A stretch of DNA of 64,000 nucleotides from Echinarachnius parma (GCA_037951105.1 JBAMJV010010117.1:1-64000), one strand, 5' to 3'. Positions 35,945 through 48,004 are shown, counted from the stretch's first letter. The notes: generated by a model from the sequence alone, not told the origin. Made by a program: numbers and translations.

Positions 35945-36315
35945 TGGGGCTACACCTTATATATTTCTTTAATTTTGAAACAGATTTCCCCCTCATTTTT
36001 TCATTGCTTTGTGTACAATATTGTGTTTTTTATTATTATTATTGTTTTTTCTGTTTTTTTCTTCTGTTTTTTCTGTTTTGTTTGTTTTGTTTTGTTTTGT
36101 TTGTTTTGTTTTTTTTGGGGGGGGCACACACCTTTTATATTTCGTGATTTTGTTTCCACTGATTTCCCTCTCGTGGCGGGGGGGGGGGGGGGTGGGGGCA
36201 CACCTCGTGTAGTTCTTTATTTTTACACATATTTCCCCCTAATTGTGTTCATCGTTTGTGTCAAATTATCGGGGAGGGGGTACGTGCCCCCGTGCGTCCC
36301 CCCCCCCCCCCCATC
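35945..36315. repeat. Diverged tandem modules with poly(G) and poly(C)
   Basis: Three modules share GGC(A)CACCTTTTATATTTC-like starts and GATTTCCCCCT-like segments, separated by G runs at about 36115 and 36179. A C run near 36299 ends the block. Frames of up to 145 codons here are translations of low-complexity DNA. Confidence 0.55.
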
Positions 36316-36761
36316 CCCACAGCCACGTGAGCAACGCCATACACGTGACTACAGTAGTACAGGTGTGCCCAAGCTATGTACTTACAATTGCAATCAAGGA
36401 GCGAGCGTCTGACGTACACCCCGATTAATTTCTGATTTCCTCTCGTTACCTTAAATCTGAGACATGGAAGGATTTTTAGTTTGCATTATATTGGTAGGTC
36501 ACACCAATCCAGAAGCTTCAATGTCTTGAACTGTACTTCAAATTGAGGCTCCTTGGTCACGCTGCTTATATACATTAGGTGCTACAGTAATGTTGTAATC
36601 CATTTTGTCCGACACCTCCCGGCCAGTCGATCAAGCTATTGCAACCTTGCTCAGCAAATCAGATGATAATATAACTAGACTCGTGATCGAACGGGAAGAT
36701 GCGAGTGTTACATACATGCATCCAGAAAATGTTTTTTTGTTTTAATTTATTTATTGATTTT
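36316..36761. other. Unannotated sequence
   Basis: No gene or repeat supported. Confidence 0.4.
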
Positions 36762-36767
36762 ATTATT

Positions 36768-36842
<75 letters not shown>

Positions 36843-36893
36843 TGTTATTTATTTATTTATTTATGTTTTTTTTTTTTTTTTTTTTTTTTATTC
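36762..36893. repeat. (TTA)n microsatellite followed by poly(T)
   Basis: TTA array, ATTT variants, then a T run of about 24. Confidence 0.95.
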
Positions 36894-37039
36894 TACAGAA
36901 TAGTCACATTTGCTGTTGGGTAAACATGGTAAAGCAAAATGTATTTTTCATTGCCCTTGCTTTTGCGGAGCTGCCTTGAAGAAGTTCATCAAACATTATT
37001 TTCAAGATTAAAAAAAAAAAACAGTTCATGTCAGCACGG

Positions 37040-37402
37040 ATCCAAATTCTCAAAATCCAATTGAAATTCTAGCGGTTCCCTCATACCTTGTTGTATTCGT
37101 ATTAACAATATAAGCATGGGACAGGTTTCTGTTTTTTAGAATTTCACTTTCGTTAAAAAAGATATTTACAATTGAAGTGCTCAGATGTTAAACTATCCAC
37201 TGGATCGTCATAACCGCGTACAAAGTCAGGGCAATGAATAGTGAATATCACTTTGCAATTTCGCTCATTACTCGGCCATAATTATACCATCCATTTAACG
37301 TGAAATGTTCACACATTACTCAGTGGACATTTCAGATTACACAACACATTTTATCAACAAGTCATCACATTTTGCATGTCAACAAAGTTACTATAGATCT
37401 CT
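37040..37402. mobile_element. Family A MITE, left end missing
   Basis: From AAATTCTCAAAATCCAATTG to CAAAGTTACTATAGATCTCT, ending at TTAA 37403-37406. The first roughly 20 bases of the family are absent and an A run lies just upstream. Confidence 0.8.
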
Positions 37403-37412
37403 TTAAACCCGA

Positions 37413-37515
37413 TCGGAGCATCGACCGGTTTCGAACACGGGATCCCATGATCATGATCCAAACATCGAAGTCGAACTTCAAGTACCCGATCGTGCCACAG
37501 CGCCATCGCAATTGC
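37413..37515 (-). repeat. tRNA-related SINE-like fragment
   Basis: On the minus strand GATGGCGCTGTGGCACG (near 37505) fits a degenerate A-box and GTGTTCGAAACC (near 37430) a degenerate B-box. The spacing is somewhat wider than in a normal tRNA. No closed acceptor stem is visible. Confidence 0.4.
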
Positions 37516-37650
37516 AATATTATATACAGAAGCCTGAAACCCAAACCTATCAAAGTCAGTCAGTCAGCCTTGAGGGCTGGTAAGACGGCATCATGTGACA
37601 GGGGAGGGATCAGCGTTGCCAAATTACATTTGAACAGGAGTGCGATCGCC

Positions 37651-37851
37651 CAATAGACCGCTTCTGTAATGTATGCAAATATTATGCGTAGGACGTCAGA
37701 CTCCCCGTTGGCAAGCTTAACAATAGTAACTATGTCCGGCAAGCTCCGGCAAACTTAGCTTGCCGGACCTAGTTACTATTGTTAAGCTTGCCAACGGAGA
37801 GTCTTACGTCATACGCATATTATTTGCATACATTACAGAAGCGGTCTATTG
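37651..37851. repeat. Near-perfect hairpin, 95-bp arms
   Basis: Left arm 37651-37745 and right arm 37757-37851 are inverted copies with a spacer of about 11 bp. The ends read CAATAGACCGCTTCTGTAA and its complement. The two convergent frames starting MPDIV and MPDLV are the same sequence read on opposite arms, not genes. Confidence 0.9.
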
Positions 37852-37910
37852 TATGTATACTCAAGCCATGGAGCTGTATTTAGGACATATATGTAGCTCT
37901 TGTGGCTTAA

Positions 37911-38470
37911 AGGGGTATTCCGGGCCTGATAAAACCATTCGTTATTTGAATAAGCAGAATAAGAGGCATAATTGGTGAAAATTTGATCAAAATCAGACAA
38001 GAAACACGGGAGTTATACCTATTTGAACATCATGTAGTAATGAGCGATCGTTTCAAAATTGCCGCCATATGCAACATCATTGACGAGCAACTCGCCATGG
38101 CTTTAGTACATGAAAATACACTTATTTCTCATTTTCGTTGCTAAAAATTAATTTTTCTCTGCTTGTTTTCACGAATTCATAGAAGAATATCGACGGGCCA
38201 ACCTATTTGGAATTTGTAAGCTCATAAATTTGCTTTGTTATTAAGAAAATTTAAATTTTGTAAAATTTCCATGTAGAAGTCAAAATGGCTGCAGCTCGCA
38301 AGTGACGTCACGATCGATAGCAATTGCGAACGATACTAAAAATCGGAGCAAAGTTCATCCTGTCATAACTTTTTTATTGCTCTACCGTTTTGGCTCAGAT
38401 TTTCGATCATGATTCTTCATATTCACTTCATTTTGTGGCAAACATCACATTTCTGGGGTGGAATTCCCCT
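37911..38470. mobile_element. TTAA-flanked element, family C
   Basis: Ends AGGGGTATTCCGGGCC and GGGGTGGAATTCCCCT lie between TTAA 37907-37910 and 38471-38474; 560 bp. Only the outermost ~12 bases are inverted. The interior shows no frame. Confidence 0.75.
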
Positions 38471-38474
38471 TTAA

Positions 38475-39984
38475 GCCTCACTAATTTTTCTTCATGTCCT
38501 GAAGATTTGTGATTATTTTTTTATTTTTTTGAAAAAGAAATAATTAATATATACTTATATAATTATTGATAATATAAATGCATCAAAATATAAAGAAAGA
38601 AACGTAGGTGGCGACAATAGTCAATATTATAGACTAATCGCCAAAAAGAACTAAATTACAACAACCTTGTTCATAGCTATAGGTACAATTATGCTCAAAC
38701 GGAAAGGTGTGATATAATAATGTATCATCATGAGACCAATGACCTTTAAATAACTAGACGAGGCATACCTATGTAGCCAGTATGCGTCTATATCAGGCCT
38801 CTGTGCACCTGCCCATGTGTAGTATGCATTTACATGAGTATTAACATTGCAATGATGGTTACCATGGTTACGCAACAGATCAACGTGATCTACTTATGTT
38901 ATTAAAGGTTGTGGTATGATGAAGCGATGTCAAGCTTTTGGGAGTTGCTTTCGATACAGATAGTATTAGTAGGAAACGATTAAAGCCTACGTTATTTTAA
39001 ATGTTACTTTGGCATTTTAATGTTCGCACGTTTAGATTGTTGATGTATTTTTTGTTTAAATTACGAAACAAAGTTGTTGTTTTTATCTGTGATAGTATTA
39101 CTGCGTTAATAAACATAATTAATTTACTTATTAACTTGAAATAACACTTTCCAAACTGTTATCGGCCTTGCATTAAGTTATTTGCAGCTCAGACGTGTTT
39201 CGAGGAAACGACTGCAACACGAATGTTACCTGCACGCTCACTATGACTCTTTTCAATCATCTTCTTTTCTAATTTTAGAAATTGTAACACATTGTTCAGA
39301 AATGCTCTCAAAATTACCCCCTCCACATGACGTCAGTAAACTAATAAAATTGACAAAAAAGAAGAAGAAGGTTTTAAAATCTGGGTTACAATATCGACAA
39401 ATGAAACAAACACTTCACGCCTCTCTCATCACAAATGAACGCCTACCACCAGACCAATGACTTTTAGAAAGGGGGATTTGACGGAGCACCCACCCCAAAT
39501 TAAATTGCCTAAAATGTGTGATATATAGGCACTTTCACGAAAGTGACAAGTTATTATCGCGGTACCAATTCGCATGTTTTGAACGCTCTCGAAACCCGTT
39601 TTAAATCTCTCGAATCTCCCCAAAAAGTCCCTAGATTCTCTTTTAAGGTTTGGTCGCTTCCCCTCGATATATACCCCAACAAGTTTTGTTCATGTAGTCG
39701 TGTCGAGTCTTGCGAATTGCCAAGGAGTTGCCAGAAATTACTAGACCAAAGATCCGCCACTCGTGCATGTGATAGACTTTTTTTGCCAGCCGTTCTTAGT
39801 TGTGAGACGCGAGGCTCTTTCTAAATGATTGTTTAGTACAGTATTGCTTGTACGTCGCATGAATAAACGAATATGGTGGATAGATGGACTGATGAATGGA
39901 ATGATTGATGGATGGGTTGATGGAAGAATAGGTGGGTGGATAGATTGATATATTAATTGATATATTAATAGATGGATTGATAGA
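38475..39984. other. Unannotated sequence
   Basis: No gene supported. The 92-93-codon plus frames at 39182-39460 and 39543-39824 have no motifs. From 39860 onward ATGGAT-like words grade into the GATA array. Confidence 0.4.
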
Positions 39985-40185
<201 letters not shown>

Positions 40186-40195
40186 TATAAACGTA

Positions 40196-40240
40196 CCCTG
40201 ACGAAGCCCTATGGGCGAAAATTCGGAGAACTATGTTTTC
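40196..40240 (+). ncRNA. Hammerhead-like core motif (weak)
   Basis: CTGACGA (40198-40204), a GCCC-TAT-GGGC hairpin (40206-40216) and GAAA (40217-40220) occur in the order of a hammerhead catalytic core. An extra A at 40205 precedes stem II. A short TTC/GAA stem and a CTA triplet follow, but helix I is not convincing. It lies between two GATA arrays. It may be a decayed ribozyme or chance. Confidence 0.2.
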
Positions 40241-40312
40241 TTACGGTGTTTTATTTAAATTGTTGTCTCTATTCACCACACCGACGCAGACCATCTTTCT
40301 GAACTCTCTAGA

Positions 40313-40329
40313 TATATATATATATATAT

Positions 40330-40409
<80 letters not shown>

Positions 40410-40430
40410 ATAAATAAATTAATATACAGT
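40313..40430. repeat. (TA)n-(GATA)n microsatellite
   Basis: A TA run, about 18 GATA units, then AAAT variants. Confidence 0.95.
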
Positions 40431-40524
40431 AAGGATAAATGATGGATGAACTGAAGGAATGCTGATAGATGGATGATCAGATAAATGTACAAATTCAAGT
40501 ATAGCTATACAATAAACGAAGACT

Positions 40525-41105
40525 ATATCTTTCAGACTTACATGATACATTATGATATTTGGCTGTATCGAAAGTACAATTTGCATGACTTCTTGAAACA
40601 CCCTGTATTACCGAATCGATGAATGAGACTTTGAAATACCACGGGATGGTGCAGAAGGAATGAACGAGGAGTACATTTCATTGATTTTTAAAAGACTATA
40701 ATTATAGTTCAAAATAGACTCTGTTAAAAAAAAAAAAAAGAAGACTAGTCACTGCAAAATATTATATTGGCCCAATCGAAATGGCAATCTCCACGTTTTC
40801 TTGACCCACCCTGTATTATCGATTTTATGAATGAGGGTTGAAATACCACGGGATGATAACGAAGGAAAGAACGAAGAATAGTCATGTATTCTAGACATAT
40901 TCCAGGGCAGCGTTTACGCTTTTGGGAGAGTAATTCTTCAAGGTTCTTCAAGACTAATTCTAAATAGATTTTGTTCAACAATAACGAGTTATTCGTCGTG
41001 ATATTATAATGGCCCAATCGAAATGGCAATTTGCACGTTTTCTTGACCCACCCTGTATTACCGATCTGATGAATGGGGCTTAGAAATACCGTGGGATGAT
41101 GACGA
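40525..41105. repeat. Tandem array with mariner-like ends
   Basis: CCCTGTATTA recurs at 40601, 40809 and 41051 (spacings 208 and 242). Each is followed by ACC(G)GAT-ATGAATG and AATACC(A/G)(C/T)GGGATGAT. The two later ones are preceded by GGCCCAATCGAAATGGCAAT and ACGTTTTCTTGACCCACC. CCACCCTGTA is the terminal word of the mariner-like elements here, so head-to-tail insertion or amplification of one family is likely. Confidence 0.7.
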
Positions 41106-42077
41106 CCATAACGTCTGCTCGTCTCTTATACTCGATGTCATCCGAGCAGCATCGATATGTCAGCTGATATTATATTTGCACCCCATCACTGGGCATGATG
41201 TTCTCATTAATAGTGGTAAGGCTATAAGGGCGGGGTACAATTCAGACGCCTTTACGCCGAAGTCCTGCCCAATTCTCACTGGCTGCAGTCTTTGGGGGGA
41301 GGAAAGGGGGGGGGGGGAAACAGTTATCATGTAAGTTGTATTTTGAGGGACAAGATGACCCCTCATGGGATGTCATGCCACCCCGCCCCTCTCGTCTTAA
41401 TTGATTCTGGATACTTTATTGCATCTCTATAATATCTCCTTCCATCGTTAACTGAATAATGGATGAACTACAATCGTATAACTCGGGAAATAATCCCTCT
41501 ATGAAAAAAAAAAACTGTCAGAAACTAAAAATATTTCTCCATTTCCGGAACGTGTCGTATTTTATCCATTAAACGCCACCTCGACTTCAGTTGCCATTTT
41601 CAGGTGTAAACAATTGAAGAAAATATCAATTTAACTTATATTTTATTCATGCAGCCTCATGTATCATTTGATGTACAGTGTATAATTAATCTTATGATAT
41701 ATGGATAGATAATAATGTTCTTTCTTGACAATTGATACTTCGTATGACCATATAGGTCCATAGTAGGATAGTAAGAATTGAGAAAATGCCCTTCCTGCCG
41801 TCACGCACCATTTCTCATTCTTAATCCCAGATATTGGCGTTTGGCTAGTATGTGCCTTTCCCATGGGGTTCGATGAACTCTTTTCAATCATTTGCATTGT
41901 CTTCGCCTGCACCAATATAATTAAATAATGTCAATAGTTATCGAATATATATACAACTGTTGAACCATTTTGACAAAAGTTACGACAACATCCGAAAAAT
42001 CGTTTGACTAAAATCGATTGCCTTCTTTATTATTGCCATCATGGGAACTCATGAAAGACCAGCCACATATGTCTATA
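41106..42077. other. Unannotated sequence
   Basis: No gene supported. A short G run lies near 41307. Confidence 0.4.
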
Positions 42078-42612
42078 CAGGGTAGCCAAAAAAAAAAACC
42101 GGAACGGGGCACTTCCCAAAATAAAGTAACAAAATGATTATGTCCATCCGATAGTGTGTCTTTTCTAATGAAAAACGATACCAAGAACAGTCATTTTGGT
42201 CGTGTAGTTTTTGTTTTAGGGCGCTGTGAGTGACACCATGTCAGGTTCCCATTTTTGTCAATTTTTACCAAGTCAGTGCCTGTTAAATCGCACTTACTGC
42301 CCGTCATACAACGAACAATACGTGCGCCATTGTTAGTGTGCATTCAGCCGTGTACCGAGATAATGGGCATAGTTGCTCGATGCTTTGACGAGCAGGAAGT
42401 GCGATTTATCGGGCATTGACGTGGTAAAAATTGACAAAAATGGGAGCCTGATATAGTGTCACTCATAGCACCCTAAAACAAAAACTCCACGACCAAAATG
42501 ACTGTTCTTGGTATCATTTTTTCATTGGAAAAGACACCCTATCCGATGGACATAATTATGTTGGTGCTATATTTTGGTAAGTGCCCCGTTCCGTTTTTTT
42601 TGGGCCACCCTG
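42078..42612. mobile_element. Palindromic mariner-like element
   Basis: CAGGGTAGCC...GGCCACCCTG, flanked by TA (42076-42077 and 42613-42614). The arms pair over more than 200 bp each, including CCGGAACGGGGCACTT, GACCAAAATGACTGTTCTTG and TGACAAAAATGGGA with their complements. No transposase frame. Confidence 0.85.
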
Positions 42613-43680
42613 TATAGAGACGGCGATGAATGGACTACCCCTCTGACTCCTGTTATATTTATTCTCAGTGTATTTTTAATTTTGAATTCGGAAAAGAAAA
42701 AAAATACCAATTACCGGTATACAAATCCAAACAATCAAATAACGCTACCGAAGATTAGCTCACTTCAAATCGACATGCCCATGATGACGACCGCACGAGA
42801 CAGAAATGTGAATATGTAAGATTAAAAACGAACGATTTGCCAATATCTGCGAAGTTAACCTGTTCCCTATTACATGCTGCGATACCTCATAGAGGTAATA
42901 CAGGACCAACCAGGTTCCTGTATGGGTCGCGTGGGTTCATGAGTGCATGATACTTAACCTCATAGTACGATACCATGAGTGTATTCATGATATCATCGAC
43001 TTGCTAGGTATACGTGAAGAGTTTCGTCAATGAATTTCATATTTGTTTTGCTTTGTACAAAATAATATACAAACTATTGCCTTTTCGCCATGATAAACAA
43101 TGTTACATAATGTTATCACTTTCTGCTAAATTTCTTTATAGTTTCTTTATTCGGTAGTGTTGATTTTGGGCTGTAATAGCTAACATCCAAAAGCTTCCCG
43201 GGGCTCAGCCCCTGGAGTCTGGACCCCGCCCGAAGCGACTCGCAAGTTAGAGCCCCCCTCCCTCCTTTGGGAATTTCGGGCTACGCCGCTGCTTAGGAGC
43301 CTTAGAAACGACACCGTCATGCGAAAATGTCAACTATCATGTCTCATTACGTAACAAAGTTGTAAATGTTTCTTTAATTTGTTGACATCGGTGATTTAAT
43401 ATCCTGCCGTGCTTATAGTCCGATTTCACAACAGTGGGTCAAATTTATCTCACTGCTGTGAATTTCAACCATTGTGTCTAGATGTTGGTAGTGGAATTAT
43501 TTCTTCATCTAACCCCCACTTCCATAAGCCCTTGGGTATCCACTTATTGATCTTATACAACTGACCATTTACTGGTTGGTTGGTTGATCGATTGATTGGT
43601 TCTTTGATTGATTGAATCAATTAATTAATTAATTCATTTATTCATTCATCCTTTCATCCTTTCTTTCTTTATTTCTTTCA
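42613..43680. other. Unannotated sequence with an hAT-like fragment
   Basis: No gene supported. 43188-43290 contains AAAGCTTCCCGGGGCTCAGCCCCTGG, related to the hairpin word inside the hAT elements at 26088 and 53115, in inverse orientation. Confidence 0.4.
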
Positions 43681-43683
43681 TTC

Positions 43684-43940
43684 GTTCGTTAGTTAGTTAG
43701 TTCGTTCGTTCGTTCGTTTGTTCGTTCGTTCGTTCGTTCGTTCGTTCGTTCGTTCGTTCGTTCGTTCGTTCGTTCGTTCGTTCGTTCGTTCGTTCGTTCG
43801 TTCGTTCGTTCGTTCGTTCGTTCGTTCGTTCGTTCGTTCATTCATTCATTCATTCATTCATTCATTCATTCATTCATTCATTCATTCATTCATTCATTCA
43901 TTCATTCATCCATTGGATGATTGATTGATTGATTGATTAT
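43684..43940. repeat. (TTCG)n to (TTCA)n to (GATT)n microsatellite
   Basis: About 35 TTCG units end sharply near 43836 and are followed by about 18 TTCA units, then a short GATT array. The 68-codon Arg/His-Ser-Phe-rich frame is a translation of this. Confidence 0.95.
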
Positions 43941-44353
43941 TATTAAATAAGATTGAATATGGACATGGTGGCGTCATTTGCAGTTGACGTCATGATCGAG
44001 CAACATGAATGTGACTGTTTTACGACGATCCGTTCTCTAGGCCTGGTAAAAAAAAAGAAATGTAATCTCCTCACTCCATCATTCCATATACTAAGACTTG
44101 GAAGAGTAAACAACATCATATATAAAGGATAATGACCTAAAAACCTTTTTGTAGGTGCATGGCAGAGTTGTTGTGAACTGTATCCAGTATGTTGTTTTTT
44201 TGTTCGCTTATTTTTCCCTGTGCCTTCTTATACGTAATTACTCCGAGTCCTGATTAAAATGTGCGATGATAATTTTTTATCTAAACTATAATATCGGCGC
44301 ATTTATCTATGTGAAGACCACATCAGTGCTCTATATACTGCGCATCATAGAGC

Positions 44354-44415
<62 letters not shown>

Positions 44416-44452
44416 CGACGATGCTGCTGCTGCTGCTGATGATAATGATGAT
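44354..44452. repeat. (GAT)n microsatellite with GCT core
   Basis: GAT array, short GAC and CTG segments, then GAT again. A B-box-like GGGTTCGAATCC follows at about 44490 without a tRNA-like partner. Confidence 0.9.
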
Positions 44453-46137
44453 GACAATGTGCATCAGTTATCCGAATACCGGGTAAATACCGGGTTCGAA
44501 TCCGACAAGAGAACGATTCCGTCTCTCATAGTCAGTGATGACGCAATATTAATCCATAAGTTGCCTGTTTTCGAAATGATAACATATTTGATCTACTTTA
44601 AACAACAACAAAAACAGTATAAAAACCAAAATAATATTTCAGTAAAATGAAATCTTAATTGGACCATAATTTGATTATGGAGCCACCTCGCACAGGTTTG
44701 CGCAAGTAAAATTATCCAATTAAATTAATTAAGAAGCAAAACCTATTTATTTTGCCCCAATTCCCCATGCCCCCTCCCATCAACCAGGGACTGTCAATGC
44801 ATTTTTAGATATTGTTGAACTTTCAATAAATGTTACACTTTCAATTTACGTGCACGTTAAATTAAATTCCCGATCCCAATCATCCTGGCTACAACGTGTA
44901 CAATGGAAAGACCTGGAATTATATTGTCTTTAAAAGCCAATACTCGGTAGACAACGCTGACTACATTTCTTTCCAAATGTCATTTCTCGAGATGCCATTG
45001 ACATTCAGCGAAAACCTATGTACGTGTTCTTTTTTTTTATTTCTTTCTTTTTTTGTTACCCCACACTCAACATACCCCGAGGGGCATGTCGAGAGTAATA
45101 TAATGAAATTCATGGATGTTTATTGAGTTACTTCTCCAAACACTGTGAGTGCTCGAACTGTCCCGTCCCTACGTAAATGGATAAAAATGCCCGAGCAAAT
45201 TCAGGGAACGTAACGGCGTAGCACGGTTAGTGGGGGTGGGGGGGGGGGGGGGGTGGGGGGTAGAGAGGGACACATAGAGGGTAAGGAATGTGATAATCTG
45301 AGTAAAAACAGAAAAAGCTTGAACCAAAAATTAAATAGGAATTATAACATTTTATGAAGAAATTAGTTACAACAAGGTGCTAATCAATTGTACGTACAAA
45401 ATTAGTAAATAACATTACAAGTGGAATTATACGCTAGGTAGCTAGCAATACATTTAAATGATGCGGGTATAAGTTACACGATGATGAAAACAGTGAAATA
45501 TATAACTCAGTTTGGCTTTTCCATAGGCACGGGGAAAAGTTGGGCTGATATAGCGTCTTTTGGATTCAAGCTCGTTACACATACCGTTGTTCAAATCATA
45601 TTTAGGACCATACTTTCACGATAGGAATTCAACCCTTTGGCTCCCTAGCTTCGCCACTCAGAAAAAAATACTTCCTAAAAACCGCCCTGTTTAATTCCAT
45701 TAGCTCTCATTATTGATTATTTCAAGCCATAATAACAATGTTCACGCAACCTGCCTTGTTTCTTATCGTTATTGATATAGCATAATCACATTATTAGCCA
45801 CATTTGTTATTATTCCGTTTTCTTTCAGTTGTTATTATATTTTAAGTATTCTTCCTTTAGTAATAATTTCTTTGAGTTCTCTAGAGCTATAATATAAAAT
45901 AATGCTTTGGTTGGGCTATTATTCACTTTTGCATCTTTTATATATAAAAAACAAAAAAACAATAACAATATTCACAAAACCTACCTCGTTTATTGTTGTT
46001 TTGCTGTTGGTGCATAATTACTTTAGTAATATTCTTATTTGTTTAGCGAATCCCAGGAGTTTTGTGCATGCCAACTTTCGAAATACAAGCGGGCAACAAC
46101 TCGTTGGAATGGTTGGTACAGCGGATTATTGACACGC
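44453..46137. other. Unannotated sequence with a poly(G) element edge
   Basis: No gene supported. ACGGCGTAGCACGG at about 45214 followed by G-rich sequence to 45262 resembles the left end of the hAT-like poly(G) elements. Confidence 0.4.
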
Positions 46138-47380
46138 ACAATCGGTTGAGAAAGAAAAGGGCGCTAAGTCACTTTTTGTAAGGTCGGAGATAATCATGTT
46201 TAAAGTTTGGGAGCCTGTAGTTATCATACATACATGTAGCTCTCTGTGATTTATGATCAATATTTCAAAAAAAAAAAAAAAAAATTACTGTTTGAAAAAT
46301 TGGCAGCACATAGAAGATGATCCGATCTACAAGATGGTATGCATAACTCAATTTAGCCAAAAAATAACTAAAAGGTTGGATGACAAGAAAACTACCTAAA
46401 AATTGTGTTATACTGTATCTAAGGTAGATTGTCATGAAGATTACGAATAAAAATATATTTTCCGCGTCGGAAAACCCAGTAAAATAAAAAAAATCCACTT
46501 TTAAATTCACTTTAGTAATCCCCGTAAAAATTAAGTCCGGGCGAAGAAAAATGACGTCATCTTTGTGACGTCACATGCAGGCAATCGCAGTATAGCTCGG
46601 TCATAGACGTACACGCTGAGTGCAATACTCACGTTGACAGAGAGATATTTTTTCAATATTTGCAAACATTTGTTAAAGTTTATATCATGGACGATCTACA
46701 CTCAGATGTGTTACTGCAAGCTGCTATAATTCATTTCTTAGGAATTTTCAGTTAAGCCTCAATTTACAAGCAAAAACGAGTTTGTTTTACAAGCAAATCA
46801 TAGGCTCTGCATGTAAACCATGCACATTATTCCGTGTTGCGGTCTGCTTGTGATGTCAGGATCCGGGTTGCACGTGCGCACATTCCCGCTCCGCTGTAAA
46901 TTACTTTTTTAGCAGTATGGAACGCCGATGCGTAAACAAGCAAAAAAGTTGCATGAAATTTACCTTTCTTGCCCAAAAAAGGAGTGTGGTATATCAATAT
47001 AGGCACATATTTAAAGCTATAAACCTGAATCAAAGCCGGGATTTCACCATATACCTTTAACGCCCTTATCACTCGCGTTCGATTTATCAACGGTTGAGAA
47101 AGAGAAGGGCACTAAGTCACATTGTGTACTTCGGAGATAATCAAGTTAAACGTTTAAAAGTCAAGTAATATAGAAAACAAATGAAAGCTCTGTTTTATTC
47201 CTGATTAATATTTCCCAAATAGAAATATAACAATTATTATCAGAAAATTTGGCATAGAGGATCTGACCTACCAGATGGTATGCATAAATCAATTTAGCCA
47301 CAAAATGACATAACGTCCTTCTCACTCTCACCCAACGTAGTGTAAGACTATATCTTAACTGTTTGTAAGGATATACTGTG
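46138..47380. repeat. Diverged direct duplication, period about 950 bp
   Basis: 46143-46450 and 47090-47380 share CGGTTGAGAAAGA-AAGGGC, CTAAGTCAC, GGAGATAATCA, GATGGTATGCATAA and CAATTTAGCCA in the same order. The intervening 46500-47060 has a repeated TGACGTCA-type word (46550-46575) and no gene. Confidence 0.65.
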
Positions 47381-47589
47381 TCAGTGAACCAGCTGCATGT
47401 ATATCATTTTATATCGTTATTCAATTTATGAACACAGCGCTCGGAATTATTGATCACGGCGACTGTGAATTCATTCATATTTTATAAAGATTCGTAAACG
47501 AATTCCTACAGTATCAAAGTTTTGTAACGATTCTTATACAGCAGCTGTCTTTTGGTAGTGATGAACGGTTATGACCCTGAATAGCTAAA

Positions 47590-48000
47590 TATCATTTAGC
47601 GTGTGGATGCTTCACCGCGGGACGCCATTTTGAACAAGGCTAGTTTGCGCGCACTATACAGGGTGGCCCAGAAATAACGGAACGGGGTGCTTGCTATAAT
47701 GAAGACACATGATGCCCGCCATAGCAACTAGTAACGTTCAATGCGTGCGCCATTGTTAGCACCCCTTCTTCTCTATACACAGCTGAACGCACACTCACAA
47801 TGGCGCACAGTTGATCGTTACTCGATGCAGTATGGCGGGCATCATGAGTCGTTAGTATGGCAAGTACCCCGTTCCGTTATTTCTGGGCCACCCTGTATAG
47901 CTGCATTATACCGTAACAATTCTAGTTCAGTGTGCATTACGCCCCGAGCGCAAGGCGTTCGCAAGATGGCACCGCGCATCTTACAAATCCAAACTAACTT
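47590..48000. mobile_element. Family F MITE interrupted by a mariner-like insertion
   Basis: Words GACGCCATTTTGAAC, CTAGTTTGCGCGCAC, GCAAGATGGCACCGCGCATC match 10008-10165 in order. TTAA is present at the right (48001-48004); the left boundary is blurred. The copy is split after GCGCGCAC by 47659-47895. Confidence 0.7.
47659..47895. mobile_element. Short palindromic mariner-like element
   Basis: CAGGGTGGCCCAGAAATAAC...GTTATTTCTGGGCCACCCTG, flanked by TATA on both sides (47655-47658 and 47896-47899). The next inner block CGGAACGGGG and the GCGCCATTGTTAG core are shared with 42078-42612, so this is probably an internally deleted relative. Confidence 0.85.
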
Positions 48001-48004
48001 TTAA

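Noticed and set aside
37560..37978. Two convergent frames starting MPDIVTIVKLANGES and MPDLVTIVKLANGES
   Set aside because: They are the same residues read from the two arms of a palindrome.
43718..43924. RSFV/HSFI repeat protein
   Set aside because: Direct translation of (TTCG)n and (TTCA)n.
44485..44505. tRNA gene around GGGTTCGAATCC
   Set aside because: No A-box, acceptor stem or anticodon arm upstream; a (GAT)n array occupies that position.
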